Of a DNA stretch of 64,000 nt, positions 20,223 through 28,627 are shown piece by piece. The position numbers were made by a program, and so were the translations under genes. The notes under the pieces are model-generated. The model saw only the letters and a list, made by a program, of their open reading frames with translations. It searched no databases and was not told where the DNA came from. Each line of letters opens with the position of its first letter. Position 1 is the first letter of the stretch. Source of the stretch: Campylobacter mucosalis (GTDB lineage Bacteria; Campylobacterota; Campylobacteria; Campylobacterales; Campylobacteraceae); the NCBI RefSeq assembly GCF_013372205.1, contig NZ_CP053831.1:1-64000 (forward strand). The letters are read 5' to 3'.

Positions 20223-21554
20223 TTACTTTTCAAACACCCTTTTAAAAATTCTATCCACGTTTTTTGTGTAGTATGAGTAGTCAAAACACGCTCTAATCTC
20301 GCTCTGGCTAAGACTTTCTCTAAGCTCAGCGTCGGCTAGTAAATTTTGTAAAAATAGACTTTCGCCATTTTCGTTTAAAACCGGCTTATTTTGCCCCAAA
20401 TCAGCCCAAACTTTCATCGCATTTCTTTGCACGATTTTATAGGCATTTTCGCGTGAAATTTCACGTTTTGGAAGCTCTAAAAGCACACGTTGAGAAAATA
20501 CTAAACCGCCGGTTAGGTTTAAATTTTTCATCATATTTTCTGGATAAACGACTAAATTTTTAACCAAATTTGTAAGGCGAGCGAGCATAAAATCAGCCGT
20601 GATAAACGCATCAGGCAGGATAAAACGCTCAACCGAGCTGTGGCTGATGTCTCTTTCGTGCCAAAGCGCTACGTTCTCCATTGCTGGTAGTGCGTAGCTT
20701 CTAAGCATTCTACAAAGTCCAGTTACGTTTTCGCTTAGCACCGGATTTCGCTTGTGCGGCATCGCTGATGAGCCTTTTTGACCGGGGCTAAAATACTCCT
20801 CGCACTCATAAACTTCGGTGCGTTGGTAGTGGCGAATGGCAACAGCGATCTTTTCACAGCTTGAAGCCAAAATCGCAATCGCACTCATCACCTGTGCGTA
20901 GCGGTCGCGCTGGATTACTTGATTTGACGCTGGGGCTGGGGACAAATTTAGCTCGGCACAAGTTAGCTCTTCAAGATCAAGTGGTGCGTGTGCAAAATTA
21001 CCCATCGCGCCTGAAATTTTACCAACTGAGATGACCTTTTTTGCGTGTTTTAAAAGCTCTAAGGCACGAACGATCTCATCATACCAAATGGCTAAAACTA
21101 ATCCAAAGGTTATCGGCTCTCCGTGAATTCCGTGTGAGCGTCCGACCATTAGTGTGTTTTTGTGTTCAATCGCACGTGATTTTATCGCTTCAAGAAGCTC
21201 AGCGATATCAGCCTCAATTAGCTCTAAACTATCACGAATTTGAAGTGCGACAGCTGTGTCAATGCAATCTGAGCTAGTCATACCAAAATGCACAAACCTG
21301 CTCTCATCGCCAAGGCTTTCGCTTACACTTGTTAAAAATGCGATGACATCGTGCTTTGTTGTAAGCTCAATCTCATCAATCCTAGCTACGTCAAATTTTG
21401 CGTTTTGACAGATTTTTTTGCAGTCCTCATTGCTAATAAAACCAAGCTTATTCCACGCTCTAACCGCCGCTAGCTCCACTTTTAGCCACGCATCGTATTT
21501 TGCCTGTTGCGTCCATTTTTCACTCATAATCTTACGTGAATATCGCTCTACCAT
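20223..21554 (-). CDS. purB: Adenylosuccinate lyase
   Basis: Purine synthesis: cleaves SAICAR and adenylosuccinate with release of fumarate. 443 residues. The fumarase/aspartase superfamily signature GSSAMPHKRNP is present, as are GRSHGIHGEPITFG and TSSDCIDTA, which supply the catalytic His/Ser regions. Length and motifs are normal. Monocistronic, convergent with fic. Confidence 0.96.
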   Translation of the reverse strand: MVERYSRKIMSEKWTQQAKYDAWLKVELAAVRAWNKLGFISNEDCKKICQNAKFDVARIDEIELTTKHDVIAFLTSVSESLGDESRFVHFGMTSSDCIDTAVALQIRDSLELIEADIAELLEAIKSRAIEHKNTLMVGRSHGIHGEPITFGLVLAIWYDEIVRALELLKHAKKVISVGKISGAMGNFAHAPLDLEELTCAELNLSPAPASNQVIQRDRYAQVMSAIAILASSCEKIAVAIRHYQRTEVYECEEYFSPGQKGSSAMPHKRNPVLSENVTGLCRMLRSYALPAMENVALWHERDISHSSVERFILPDAFITADFMLARLTNLVKNLVVYPENMMKNLNLTGGLVFSQRVLLELPKREISRENAYKIVQRNAMKVWADLGQNKPVLNENGESLFLQNLLADAELRESLSQSEIRACFDYSYYTKNVDRIFKRVFEK

Positions 21555-21662
21555 AATCTGCCTTTTACAAAATTTTAGTATAATTTTAGAATTATGGATT
21601 ATATAAAAATGGCTCTTATAGGCTGGTTAAATTCCTATAAAATTTAGCTTAAAAGGAAAAAT

Positions 21663-22562
21663 TTGCCCTACGTAAATAAAAAAATTGCAACTGCAAACGG
21701 CGAAAAAGCCTATGAAATTTTGCTAAAAAACGGATACGATACGAAAACGGCTCAGCGTTTGATTGATAGGGCAAGGCTTCATTGTAACGGCGTTTTGGTG
21801 AGCGAGAAAAATGCTATTTTAAAGGGCGTCGTAAGCCTTATTGATTACGAGTGCCGTCCGCTTGGGTTAAAGCCGATTTATGAGTTTAGCGACTTTGCGG
21901 TCTTTGATAAGCCAAGCGGTGTGCTAAGTCACCCAAATGGCAGACATTGTAAGTATAGCCTAAATGATGAAATTTGGTCGCTTTTTGGACGAGAAGCAAG
22001 TGTGGCTCACAGACTTGATAGAGAGACTAGCGGACTTATCGTGGTGGCTAAAAATAGAATTTCACAGGTTAAATTAAAACAAATTTTTGAAAGCCGAAAA
22101 GTTAAAAAAAGCTATCTAGCCGTGGTTTTTAATAGAGTTTATTTAGATGAATTTTGCGTTGATTTGGCTATGGATTTGGCCGATGATTATGATGATATAA
22201 AAACTCGTATGAAAATTTGCGAAAATGGCAAAAAGGCAGTAACGAAATTTAAGGTTTTAGAGCGTTTTTCTAACATTACACTGCTTCGTTGCTACCCGAT
22301 AACTGGCAGACAGCACCAAATTAGACTGCATTTGTTTCACGTGGGACATAAAATTTTAGGCGAACCGCTTTATGGGCTAAATAAAACGCAAATTAGCGAT
22401 ATTTTAGATGGCAAACTAAGCCAAATTGAGCGGATAAATCTAACGGGTGCGGATAGACTTTTGCTTCACGCTGATGAAATTTCGTTTGAATTTGACGGAC
22501 AAAAATATGAATTTAAGAGCAAAATGGACTTTAAAGATGAGTTTTATAATAAATTTGTATAA
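21663..22562 (+). CDS. RluA-family 23S rRNA pseudouridine synthase
   Basis: 299 residues. The catalytic motif HRLDRETSGLIVVAKN contains the essential aspartate (second D of RLDRET). GRQHQIRLHLFHVGHKILGEPLYG is the conserved C-terminal RluA segment. An S4-like N-terminal region precedes it. The start appears to be TTG at 21663, 5 bases after AAAGGA; no ATG is available near it. Exact target uridine cannot be fixed. It lies 27 bp before the desulforubrerythrin gene. Confidence 0.88.
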   Translation: MPYVNKKIATANGEKAYEILLKNGYDTKTAQRLIDRARLHCNGVLVSEKNAILKGVVSLIDYECRPLGLKPIYEFSDFAVFDKPSGVLSHPNGRHCKYSLNDEIWSLFGREASVAHRLDRETSGLIVVAKNRISQVKLKQIFESRKVKKSYLAVVFNRVYLDEFCVDLAMDLADDYDDIKTRMKICENGKKAVTKFKVLERFSNITLLRCYPITGRQHQIRLHLFHVGHKILGEPLYGLNKTQISDILDGKLSQIERINLTGADRLLLHADEISFEFDGQKYEFKSKMDFKDEFYNKFV

Positions 22563-22589
22563 TTTCATTTTATCAATTAAGGAGTAAAA

Positions 22590-23234
22590 ATGAGAAAATA
22601 CGAAACGTATAAATGTCAAAAATGTGGCAATGAAGTTGAGGTGCAAAATGTCGGTGGCGGGACGTTAAGTTGCTGCTCGGAGCCTATGGTTTGCGTGACT
22701 GAAAATTTAACGGCTATAAATTTAATGAAAGCGTTTGCAGGAGAAAGTCAAGCTAGAAATAAATACGAACTTTACGCAGATATAGCAAAAGAGGCTGGTT
22801 ATCACGCTATCGCAAGGCACTTTTACGAGGCGGCTGAGAATGAGAAGTGGCACGCAAGAGCAGAGTTTAAACGCTATCACGAGCTGATAAACGATCCGAT
22901 TGACAAAATGGACGCAAATCTAATCGCAGCAGCACAGGGCGAAAGATACGAGCATGAGATAATGTATCCTGAGTTTGCAGCTATTGCAAAAGAGGAGGGA
23001 TTAAGGGATATTGAGAGGCTATTTAACGCTATTGGTAAGGTTGAGGTTGAACACGAGCGTGAGTATTTGGAGCTAAAACGAATACTGCAAGATGAGGGAT
23101 TTTTTAGTAGTGATGATGAGGAGATTTGGGTTTGCGAGGTTTGCGGACACGTCCATCGTGGTAAAAAAGCACCAAACGCCTGTCCTTTGTGCAAAGCCGG
23201 ACAAGAATACTTTAAGAAGGAATTTTTGGGGTAA
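22590..23234 (+). CDS. rrc: Desulforubrerythrin (rubredoxin-oxidoreductase/rubrerythrin-like)
   Basis: Peroxide-reducing non-haem iron protein. Three domains are visible in 214 residues. An N-terminal desulforedoxin-like centre has CQKCGNE plus LSCCSEPM. A ferritin-like di-iron domain contains ESQARNKYE, EAAENEKWHARAE and EVEHEREYLE. A C-terminal rubredoxin domain has CEVCGH ... CPLCKAGQ. This order matches the C. jejuni protein known as Rrc/DRbr (Cj0012c), which is induced in oxidative stress. GGAGTAAAA precedes the ATG. Confidence 0.93.
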   Translation: MRKYETYKCQKCGNEVEVQNVGGGTLSCCSEPMVCVTENLTAINLMKAFAGESQARNKYELYADIAKEAGYHAIARHFYEAAENEKWHARAEFKRYHELINDPIDKMDANLIAAAQGERYEHEIMYPEFAAIAKEEGLRDIERLFNAIGKVEVEHEREYLELKRILQDEGFFSSDDEEIWVCEVCGHVHRGKKAPNACPLCKAGQEYFKKEFLG

Positions 23235-23262
23235 AAAATAGCCGATTAAATTCGGCTATTTT
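23235..23262. terminator. Bidirectional terminator
   Basis: AAAATAGCCGA, loop TTAAAT, TCGGCTATTTT: perfect 11-bp stem with A and T ends, serving the desulforubrerythrin gene and the convergent HTH gene. Confidence 0.9.
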
Positions 23263-23459
23263 AGTCTGAAATTTTCATTTTCTTTTGCGATATTTTCAAG
23301 TTCTGTTAAATTTTCTCTACTTTGTTTTAATAGCTCGTCAAATTTAAATCCTAGCATTACAATCCTATAAAGTTCTGGCTTATTTTTACGCCAATTGTAA
23401 ATCGTCTTTGTGTCTATTTTTAAAATTCCAGCCATATCTCTTTGAGTTAAATTTGTCAT
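23256..23459 (-). CDS. Small helix-turn-helix DNA-binding protein
   Basis: 67 residues from the ATG at 23459, chosen because AAGG precedes it and because upstream codons lack protein-like composition. RDMAGILKIDTKTIYNWRKNKPELYRIV is a helix-turn-helix of the phage/plasmid type, with a short coiled C-terminus (SRENLTELENIAKENENF). It is transcribed divergently from three tiny ORFs on the plus strand, a repressor-like arrangement. Its coding end overlaps the shared terminator. Confidence 0.7.
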   Translation of the reverse strand: MTNLTQRDMAGILKIDTKTIYNWRKNKPELYRIVMLGFKFDELLKQSRENLTELENIAKENENFRLK

Positions 23460-23461
23460 TT

Positions 23462-23495
23462 TATGCCTTAAAAATTTATACGATTTTATGGCATA
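23462..23495. promoter_or_regulatory. Candidate operator in the HTH/small-ORF divergent region
   Basis: Arms TATGCC (23462-23467) and GGCATA (23490-23495) form an inverted repeat between the divergent HTH gene and the small ORFs. An AAAGGAG lies at 23511-23517. A regulator site is plausible but arms are only 6 bp. Confidence 0.35.
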
Positions 23496-23571
23496 CTTAT
23501 TTATTTTTATAAAGGAGAAATTATTATTGATATTAACAAAAAAGGTATCATAAGTACGGGCGGTCAAAAAA

Positions 23572-23667
23572 ATGATGGCGGACACGACCATAGGACAAAT
23601 AAGGGAAATGATAGAACTCCTAGTCAAAAAGAGGGTGATGAGAAACGTAAAAAAACAACAAAAATAA
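23572..23667 (+). CDS. Possible tiny ORF in HTH-linked module
   Basis: 31 codons from paired ATGs at 23572 and 23575, encoding a basic helical peptide (IGQIREMIELLVKKR). It ends 9 bp before the next ORF. It lacks a convincing ribosome binding site of its own: the strong AAAGGAG at 23511-23517 instead faces a TTG at 23527 or non-canonical ATT codons in other frames. Existence is uncertain. Confidence 0.35.
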   Translation: MMADTTIGQIREMIELLVKKRVMRNVKKQQK

Positions 23668-23676
23668 GGAGAAGTA

Positions 23677-23841
23677 ATGGCTGAAATGGTAGAAAAATAT
23701 AGAAAAATGCTAGAAGATGGCACTTATGATAATGAGTGGGAGTTAATGAATGCTGAGGGCATAAATATTGATGACCTGTATCAAGATGAGGAAGATGATG
23801 AAACAAAAGAGGAGGAAGAATGGGCTTTTGGGAAAATGTAA
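23677..23841 (+). CDS. Small acidic hypothetical protein
   Basis: 54 residues beginning MAEMVEKYRKMLEDG. AAGGAGAAG sits just ahead of the ATG. The second half is strongly acidic (YQDEEDDETKEEEE). No family recognised. It overlaps the next ORF by 22 bp, and together with it and the divergent HTH gene looks like a small mobile or phage-like module. Confidence 0.6.
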   Translation: MAEMVEKYRKMLEDGTYDNEWELMNAEGINIDDLYQDEEDDETKEEEEWAFGKM

Positions 23842-23993
23842 AAAAAGTTGGTAAAGAAGTTCTAAATAGTGCCCTTGAAACTATGGAATATAAATTGCAA
23901 GAGTTAAGCGACGAAAAAATCAGAGAGCTTCTGAAAAAATCGCCAAACAATAGCCATTATATCAAAGAAGCTCGGAGGCGTGGCTTGATATAA
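23820..23993 (+). CDS. Small phage-like hypothetical protein
   Basis: 57 residues, MGFWENVKKVGKEVLN at the start and ELSDEKIRELLKKSP ... IKEARRRGL at the end. The layout (aromatic N-terminus, amphipathic helix, then a short DEE/DEK-LL helix and a basic end) resembles small proteins of plasmids and prophages, function unknown. GAGGAGGAAG upstream is a very strong ribosome binding site inside the preceding ORF. A terminator follows at once. Confidence 0.65.
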   Translation: MGFWENVKKVGKEVLNSALETMEYKLQELSDEKIRELLKKSPNNSHYIKEARRRGLI

Positions 23994-24017
23994 GCGGATT
24001 AGTTTTAGTCCGCTTTT
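23992..24017 (+). terminator. Rho-independent terminator
   Basis: AAGCGGA, 10-nt loop, TCCGCTT followed by TT; it overlaps the stop of the 57-residue ORF and ends the small-ORF module. Confidence 0.75.
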
Positions 24018-24031
24018 GTAACGTCGCAAAA

Positions 24032-24133
24032 TTAAACATTTTTCTCATCCCTTAAAACTTTTAGTATCATTCCAAGTCCGCCCACTACGACGATAACTAT
24101 AAAAATAAGTTGCGCTATGTCAAGTCCGCTCAT
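24032..24133 (-). CDS. Small hydrophobic membrane protein
   Basis: 33 residues: [26 protein letters not shown] in outline is one membrane helix (about 7-26) followed by a charged end RDEKNV. A perfect AAGGAGG ribosome binding site lies inside the end of rlmN, whose last 14 bases overlap this ORF. C. jejuni has a similarly placed small hydrophobic protein next to rlmN (Cj1714), which supports it being real. Function unknown. Confidence 0.75.
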   Translation of the reverse strand: MSGLDIAQLIFIVIVVVGGLGMILKVLRDEKNV

Positions 24134-25196
24134 ATCCGTCCTCCTTGCTTCGCTCTTTTAGCTGACCGCAAGCTGCTGAAATATCAAGTCCTTTGCTCTG
24201 ACGTATTGTGCAACTTACACCGTGAGCCGACATATAGTCTTGAAATTCCACCATTGTTTTTGTGTCTGGTCTAGTATACTCGCTACCTTCGTGTGGGTTA
24301 AAGTAGATGAGATTTACCTTTGCCTTTATGCCGTGAAGTAGCTTTACGAGCGTTTTTGCGTCCTTTATGCTGTCATTTAGCCCCTTTATCACGAGATATT
24401 CAAACAGCACACGCTTACGCATATCAACTGGAAATTCACGCACCGCTTGCATTACGGCTTCTATGTTGTATGCCTTATTTATTGGCATTAGCTTCGTTCT
24501 AAGCTCATCAGTTGTAGCGTGAAGTGATATGGCAAGTAAAACGCCTAAATTTTTTTCACCGAGTTTTTTTATCTGACTTGCTAGACCGCTGGTTGATATG
24601 GTTTGGCGACGTGGAGCGATCGCAAGTCCGTCGTTTTCTTTTAAAATTTGCACCGCTTTTGCGACATTTTCGAGGTTATCAAGCGGTTCACCCATACCCA
24701 TATATACGATGTTTATACGGCGTTCGTATGGGATATTGTTCGCTTTTTTTATCCATAAAATTTGCCCTACGATTTCGCCGGGCGTGAGATTTCTAGTTAG
24801 TCCGCCCTTTGCCGTTAGACAAAACGAACAGCCCATACGACAGCCTACTTGTGAGCTAACACAGATCGTGTATCTGGCGTGGCGTTTGATACCGCCGTCC
24901 TCGTGCGTTAGCTCCTCTTTCATTGGTAAAAGTACGCTTTCAATACGTGAGCCGTCAGTTGCCTCAAAAAGATATTTTATGCTCTTGTCGCTACTCGTTT
25001 CAGAACGGACGCATTTTAACGGCTCAAAGTGAAAATTTTGGCTTAATTTTTCACGCATATCCTTTGGTAAGTTTGTCATATCGTCAAAACTGTTTGCGTA
25101 TTTTTTGTAAATCCACTCGTAAATTTGCTTGGCTCTAAATTTTGGATTTAGTTCGTTTTCAAGCTCACAAAGCGTCAAATCTAGTAAATTTCTCAA
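24120..25196 (-). CDS. rlmN: 23S rRNA/tRNA adenine-2 methyltransferase RlmN
   Basis: Radical SAM enzyme methylating A2503 of 23S rRNA and A37 of some tRNAs. The cluster motif CRMGCSFC lies in [19 protein letters not shown]. The two catalytic cysteines are represented by the CRMGC region and the C-terminal [20 protein letters not shown] place the start at TTG 25196: it is preceded by AAGGGGAT and overlaps the upstream stop (TTGA). It gives 358 residues starting at RNLLDLTL, which fits the family. An ATG 30 bases further up lies inside the upstream gene and adds unrelated residues. Confidence 0.94.
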   Translation of the reverse strand: MRNLLDLTLCELENELNPKFRAKQIYEWIYKKYANSFDDMTNLPKDMREKLSQNFHFEPLKCVRSETSSDKSIKYLFEATDGSRIESVLLPMKEELTHEDGGIKRHARYTICVSSQVGCRMGCSFCLTAKGGLTRNLTPGEIVGQILWIKKANNIPYERRINIVYMGMGEPLDNLENVAKAVQILKENDGLAIAPRRQTISTSGLASQIKKLGEKNLGVLLAISLHATTDELRTKLMPINKAYNIEAVMQAVREFPVDMRKRVLFEYLVIKGLNDSIKDAKTLVKLLHGIKAKVNLIYFNPHEGSEYTRPDTKTMVEFQDYMSAHGVSCTIRQSKGLDISAACGQLKERSKEDGYERT

Positions 25197-25717
25197 ATAA
25201 TCCCCTTGTGTTCTAGATATTCGCACAAAATATCTTTTGCAAGAGTGTGATTTGTGATGAAGTCCTTGTGTGCGTTTTCGTTACAAAAATTTGTAGCGAT
25301 AAATATGCCACGAGCAGGTATTTGAAACTTTTTTGCGACCGATAAAACCGAGAAAAATTCCATATTTTCAGCATACGCCCCGAGATTAAAAAGCTTATGT
25401 GCTGAAGCTTCATCTTTTGTGATAAAATTTGATGAGTTTATGAATGTTTCGTGTGAAACATCGTTGAAAATTTCTTGTGGAACAGGTACGTATGACTTTG
25501 CGTCAAGTAGCGAAATTTCAATGTTTGCAGCATTTTGGCTCTCAAAAATTTCAAACAAATTCCCCTCTTTGTAAAGCCCAGCCGAACCAATAAATATAAT
25601 GCGATTTGGCATCTTTTTACATAAAATTTCAGTTAAATTTATCGCACTCTCAACAAGCCCAACACCTATTGGTGTAGCAAAGTCAAAACTCTCGCTCTTA
25701 CCAGCACAAACTATCAT
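25193..25717 (-). CDS. Nucleoside phosphorylase-superfamily protein
   Basis: 174 residues, shorter than normal purine nucleoside phosphorylases or MTA/SAH nucleosidases (about 230). The pattern [10 protein letters not shown] and [30 protein letters not shown] matches the GSAG and xxMExxA-type substrate segments of that superfamily. Genes of this type sit next to rlmN in Campylobacter. Substrate uncertain. It overlaps rlmN by 4 bp (TTGA), so the two are coupled. Confidence 0.6.
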   Translation of the reverse strand: MIVCAGKSESFDFATPIGVGLVESAINLTEILCKKMPNRIIFIGSAGLYKEGNLFEIFESQNAANIEISLLDAKSYVPVPQEIFNDVSHETFINSSNFITKDEASAHKLFNLGAYAENMEFFSVLSVAKKFQIPARGIFIATNFCNENAHKDFITNHTLAKDILCEYLEHKGII

Positions 25718-26289
25718 TTGCAGCCTTTATAAAATTTTAGTAATCATATCAAAAAAGCGATAAATTTTAGGATAATTTTTGAAAAATAATCGTATTTTAT
25801 ATAGTCTATAGCAAATTAAATATGGATATTTTTAAAACCACACCTTATACAACAAAGCGGTCAAGATAGCCGATAACGAGAAGCAAAAATCTATCTCATA
25901 CGCCTTAAAACTCTAAATAAGAGTTGTAAAATGGATTTTAGCCTTGAAAATGTGCTAAGTGTGGCTAATAAATTTTATAACATTACAAAGACCGAGTGCG
26001 ATGAAAATGGCATTAAAATAAACTTTTAAGCAAATATAACGTAAAAGAAGGCTGATTTTTAGGCAACTGTGTATTTTCTTTGGCATTTTAACCTAAGTGC
26101 TCCAGAGAGAATCAAACGTATTTTGGATGGGCGAGATGCCAAAACAGATAGCCTCACGAACATATAAATTTAGTTTTTTTGTAAATACAGATAAGAGTGT
26201 CAGCCTAAAAGAGATCGTCCGAACCGACGATGATAAGACAGAAAAACTCTCAAAAATGTTTTTAGCAAAAGTTTATAAAAGGGATTAAG
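25718..26289. other. Degraded region without an intact gene
   Basis: About 570 bp upstream of a Sel1-repeat remnant. Two short open stretches are present: 33 codons at about 25931-26029 and 63 codons at 26097-26288 (ending EKLSKMFLAKVYKRD). Neither has a good start or a recognisable family. They look like leftovers of decayed genes. Confidence 0.5.
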
Positions 26290-26725
26290 ATGAAAAAATT
26301 TATTTTGTTTTTAAGTGTTTTTGCCTTTGCAAATGAGGCTAAAATTTCAGAGTTACAAAGTAGTTGTGATAACAAAATATGTCAGATTGCTACGAACTTG
26401 GCAATGCTTATGCGTTTGGTAATGGCGTGAAACAGGATTACAAAAAGGCAGTAGAGCTGTTTAATAAAGCCTGTGACGGCAAGGTTGCCGATGCTTGTTG
26501 GAGTTTGTAAATGGCTTAAATGTAGAAATAGAAGAAAAAAGGTTGTGATTACAGCAAAAAGGTGTGTGATTTGGGCAGATTTTATCGTGTTTTGCCTTTG
26601 CGACTCTAAGTGGAATTTATGGCGATACAAATATCCAAAAAGAATACTTCAAAAAAGCGTGTGAGCTAGGAAAAATCGGACGAAAACGACAAATAGCTTA
26701 TAAAATAGCTTGTGAAAGTATATAA
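26290..26725 (+). pseudogene. Sel1-repeat/Hcp-like secreted protein remnant
   Basis: The first frame gives a signal peptide (MKKFILFLSVFAFANEAKI) and the beginning of a cysteine-rich repeat, then a frameshift. A second frame carries YELGNAYAFGNGVKQDYKKA and FNKACDG, and later frames carry ATLSGIYGDTNIQKEYFKKACELG, all typical of Sel1/HcpA-type repeats with paired cysteines. Several frameshifts and stops break it. Intact relatives are periplasmic or secreted helical repeat proteins. Confidence 0.75.
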
Positions 26726-26917
26726 AATTTATGATTTTAAGTCTTTGATAATGAAAATTTATAGGTTGCTATAAAAATTACTCAACTGATTTTTTGATGG
26801 TTTGAACGTTTTTAGGCCATGATTTTTTATCATTAAATTTTTTATTCAAAATGATATTATTGATATTTTATGATTTTAAAAAGAGCGTTTTAAAGGAGCG
26901 AGTAAATTTTCGATTAA

Positions 26918-27673
26918 TCACACTCTCACTTTCACGCCGTTTTGTGACAGATACGTTTTAAGGGCTAAAATTTCAATCTGCTTAAAGTGAAAAATACTAG
27001 CAGCCAAAGCTGCGTCCGCACCCGCTAAAAATGCGTCCTTAAAATGCACCATTTGCCCGGCTCCGCCACTTGCGATGACTGGGATGCTTAGCTCACGGCT
27101 CATCGTGCCAGTTAGCGTCAGCTCAAAGCCGTCTTTTGTGCCGTCTTTGTCCATTGAGGTTAGCAAAATCTCCCCAGCACCACGATTTGCCACCTCTTTT
27201 GCCCAACTAAATGCGTCAAGTCCAGTGTCAATCCGACCGCCGTTTATAAAAACGTTATATCCGTTGGCTGTTTTTTTTGCGTCTATGGCGACAACTACGC
27301 ATTGTGAGCCAAATTTTTTAGCCGATTCATCTATGAGATTTGGATTGTTTATTGCAGCCGAATTTAGGCTTACTTTATCACAACCCACGTTTAAAAGCCT
27401 TGAAATATCGTCAATCTCTCTAATCCCACCACCAACCGTTAGTGGTATAAAAAGCTCACGAGCAACTTTTTTAACGACATCAACGATAGTTTGATTGCCT
27501 AAATGTGAAGCCGTGATGTCTAAAAAACAAAGTTCGTCAGCACCCTCGGCGTTGTAGCGTTTTGCGACCTCTACTGGATCGCCAGCATCAACAAGCCCTA
27601 CGAAATTTACACCCTTTACCACTCGTCCATCTTTTACGTCTAGGCAAGGGATTATGCGTTTTGCAAAAGTCAT
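26918..27673 (-). CDS. hisF: Imidazole glycerol phosphate synthase cyclase subunit HisF
   Basis: Histidine synthesis: cyclises PRFAR with ammonia from HisH to give IGP and AICAR. 251 residues forming a (beta-alpha)8 barrel. It begins [19 protein letters not shown], with the catalytic aspartate in CLDVKDG, and has VVVAIDAKK with the second catalytic aspartate and phosphate-binding GGGIR and ASGGAG segments. It stands apart from other his genes, as is common in Campylobacter. Confidence 0.97.
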   Translation of the reverse strand: MTFAKRIIPCLDVKDGRVVKGVNFVGLVDAGDPVEVAKRYNAEGADELCFLDITASHLGNQTIVDVVKKVARELFIPLTVGGGIREIDDISRLLNVGCDKVSLNSAAINNPNLIDESAKKFGSQCVVVAIDAKKTANGYNVFINGGRIDTGLDAFSWAKEVANRGAGEILLTSMDKDGTKDGFELTLTGTMSRELSIPVIASGGAGQMVHFKDAFLAGADAALAASIFHFKQIEILALKTYLSQNGVKVRV

Positions 27674-27787
27674 TTTAAGCCTTTAATTTTTACTGATTTT
27701 AACTAAATAAAGCTTAATGCCCTATTTTTCTTAAAATTAAGCAAACTTTAGATACAATCGGCGAAATTTAATCAGTTTAGGATATTT

Positions 27788-28627
27788 TTGGTAAGAGCAA
27801 AGAAGCATTTTGGACAAAATTTCTTAAAAGATAGCAGTGTTTTAGATAAGATCATCAAAGCGATTCCCAAGCAGACTACGCCGGATTTTGGCGGTAATGT
27901 CGTTGAGATTGGGCCTGGCTTAGGTGATTTGACTCTCTGGCTTTTAAATGCAAAATTTAATCTAATAAGTTACGAAATTGATAGTGATTTAATAGCAAAT
28001 TTAGAGATAAAATTTAAAAACGAGCTAGATGAGGGACGATTTAGACTGATAAATAAAGATGCTGTTTTAGCAAGGCAAGAGCAGGGTAGTTTGTGCAAAA
28101 CACCATATATTTTGGTGGCAAATCTACCATATTATGTCGCGACAAAAATGATAATTGACGCACTTGCTGATTCGCTTTGTGTTTGCATTATTGTAATGGT
28201 GCAAAAAGAGGTTGCTATGAAATTTGCCTGTAAAAATGGCGATTTGAACGCACTTGGAATTTTAGCGAACCTAAATGCTAAAAGCGAACTACTTTTTGAT
28301 GTGTCGCCTGAGTGTTTTAGCCCAGCCCCAAAGGTGGTTTCATCAGTCTTAAAGATACAAAAAGATAGAGATTTATTTGAAATTTTTAGTAATTTTAATG
28401 ATTATGAAAATTTCAAGGAATTTTTACGTGTTGCGTTTATGGCACCACGAAAGACTTTGTTTAAAAATTTAAGCTCTAAATTTGATAAAAGCTTAATTAA
28501 TCTCATCTTTAACGAGCTAAATTTAGCTTTAAATTTACGTCCTCACGAGTTAAATGTCGCCTTATATTTAGAAATTTATAACTTAATAAAGGCAAAAAAT
28601 GAACGAAAACAACGAGAACAAAGCTAA
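27788..28627 (+). CDS. ksgA: 16S rRNA dimethyladenosine transferase KsgA/RsmA
   Basis: Dimethylates two adjacent adenosines near the 3' end of 16S rRNA. 279 residues. It has KKHFGQNFLKD at the N-terminus, SAM-binding VEIGPGLGDLT, and catalytic NLPYYVATK (NLPY motif). The start is TTG at 27788. The end overlaps the RNase J gene by 29 bp, so both are in one operon with the isomerase and pseudouridine synthase genes that follow. Confidence 0.95.
   Translation: MVRAKKHFGQNFLKDSSVLDKIIKAIPKQTTPDFGGNVVEIGPGLGDLTLWLLNAKFNLISYEIDSDLIANLEIKFKNELDEGRFRLINKDAVLARQEQGSLCKTPYILVANLPYYVATKMIIDALADSLCVCIIVMVQKEVAMKFACKNGDLNALGILANLNAKSELLFDVSPECFSPAPKVVSSVLKIQKDRDLFEIFSNFNDYENFKEFLRVAFMAPRKTLFKNLSSKFDKSLINLIFNELNLALNLRPHELNVALYLEIYNLIKAKNERKQREQS

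Noticed and set aside
25197-25226. Upstream ATG for rlmN
   Set aside because: Lies inside the upstream gene; TTG at 25196 has AAGGGG and a TTGA overlap and fits the family start.
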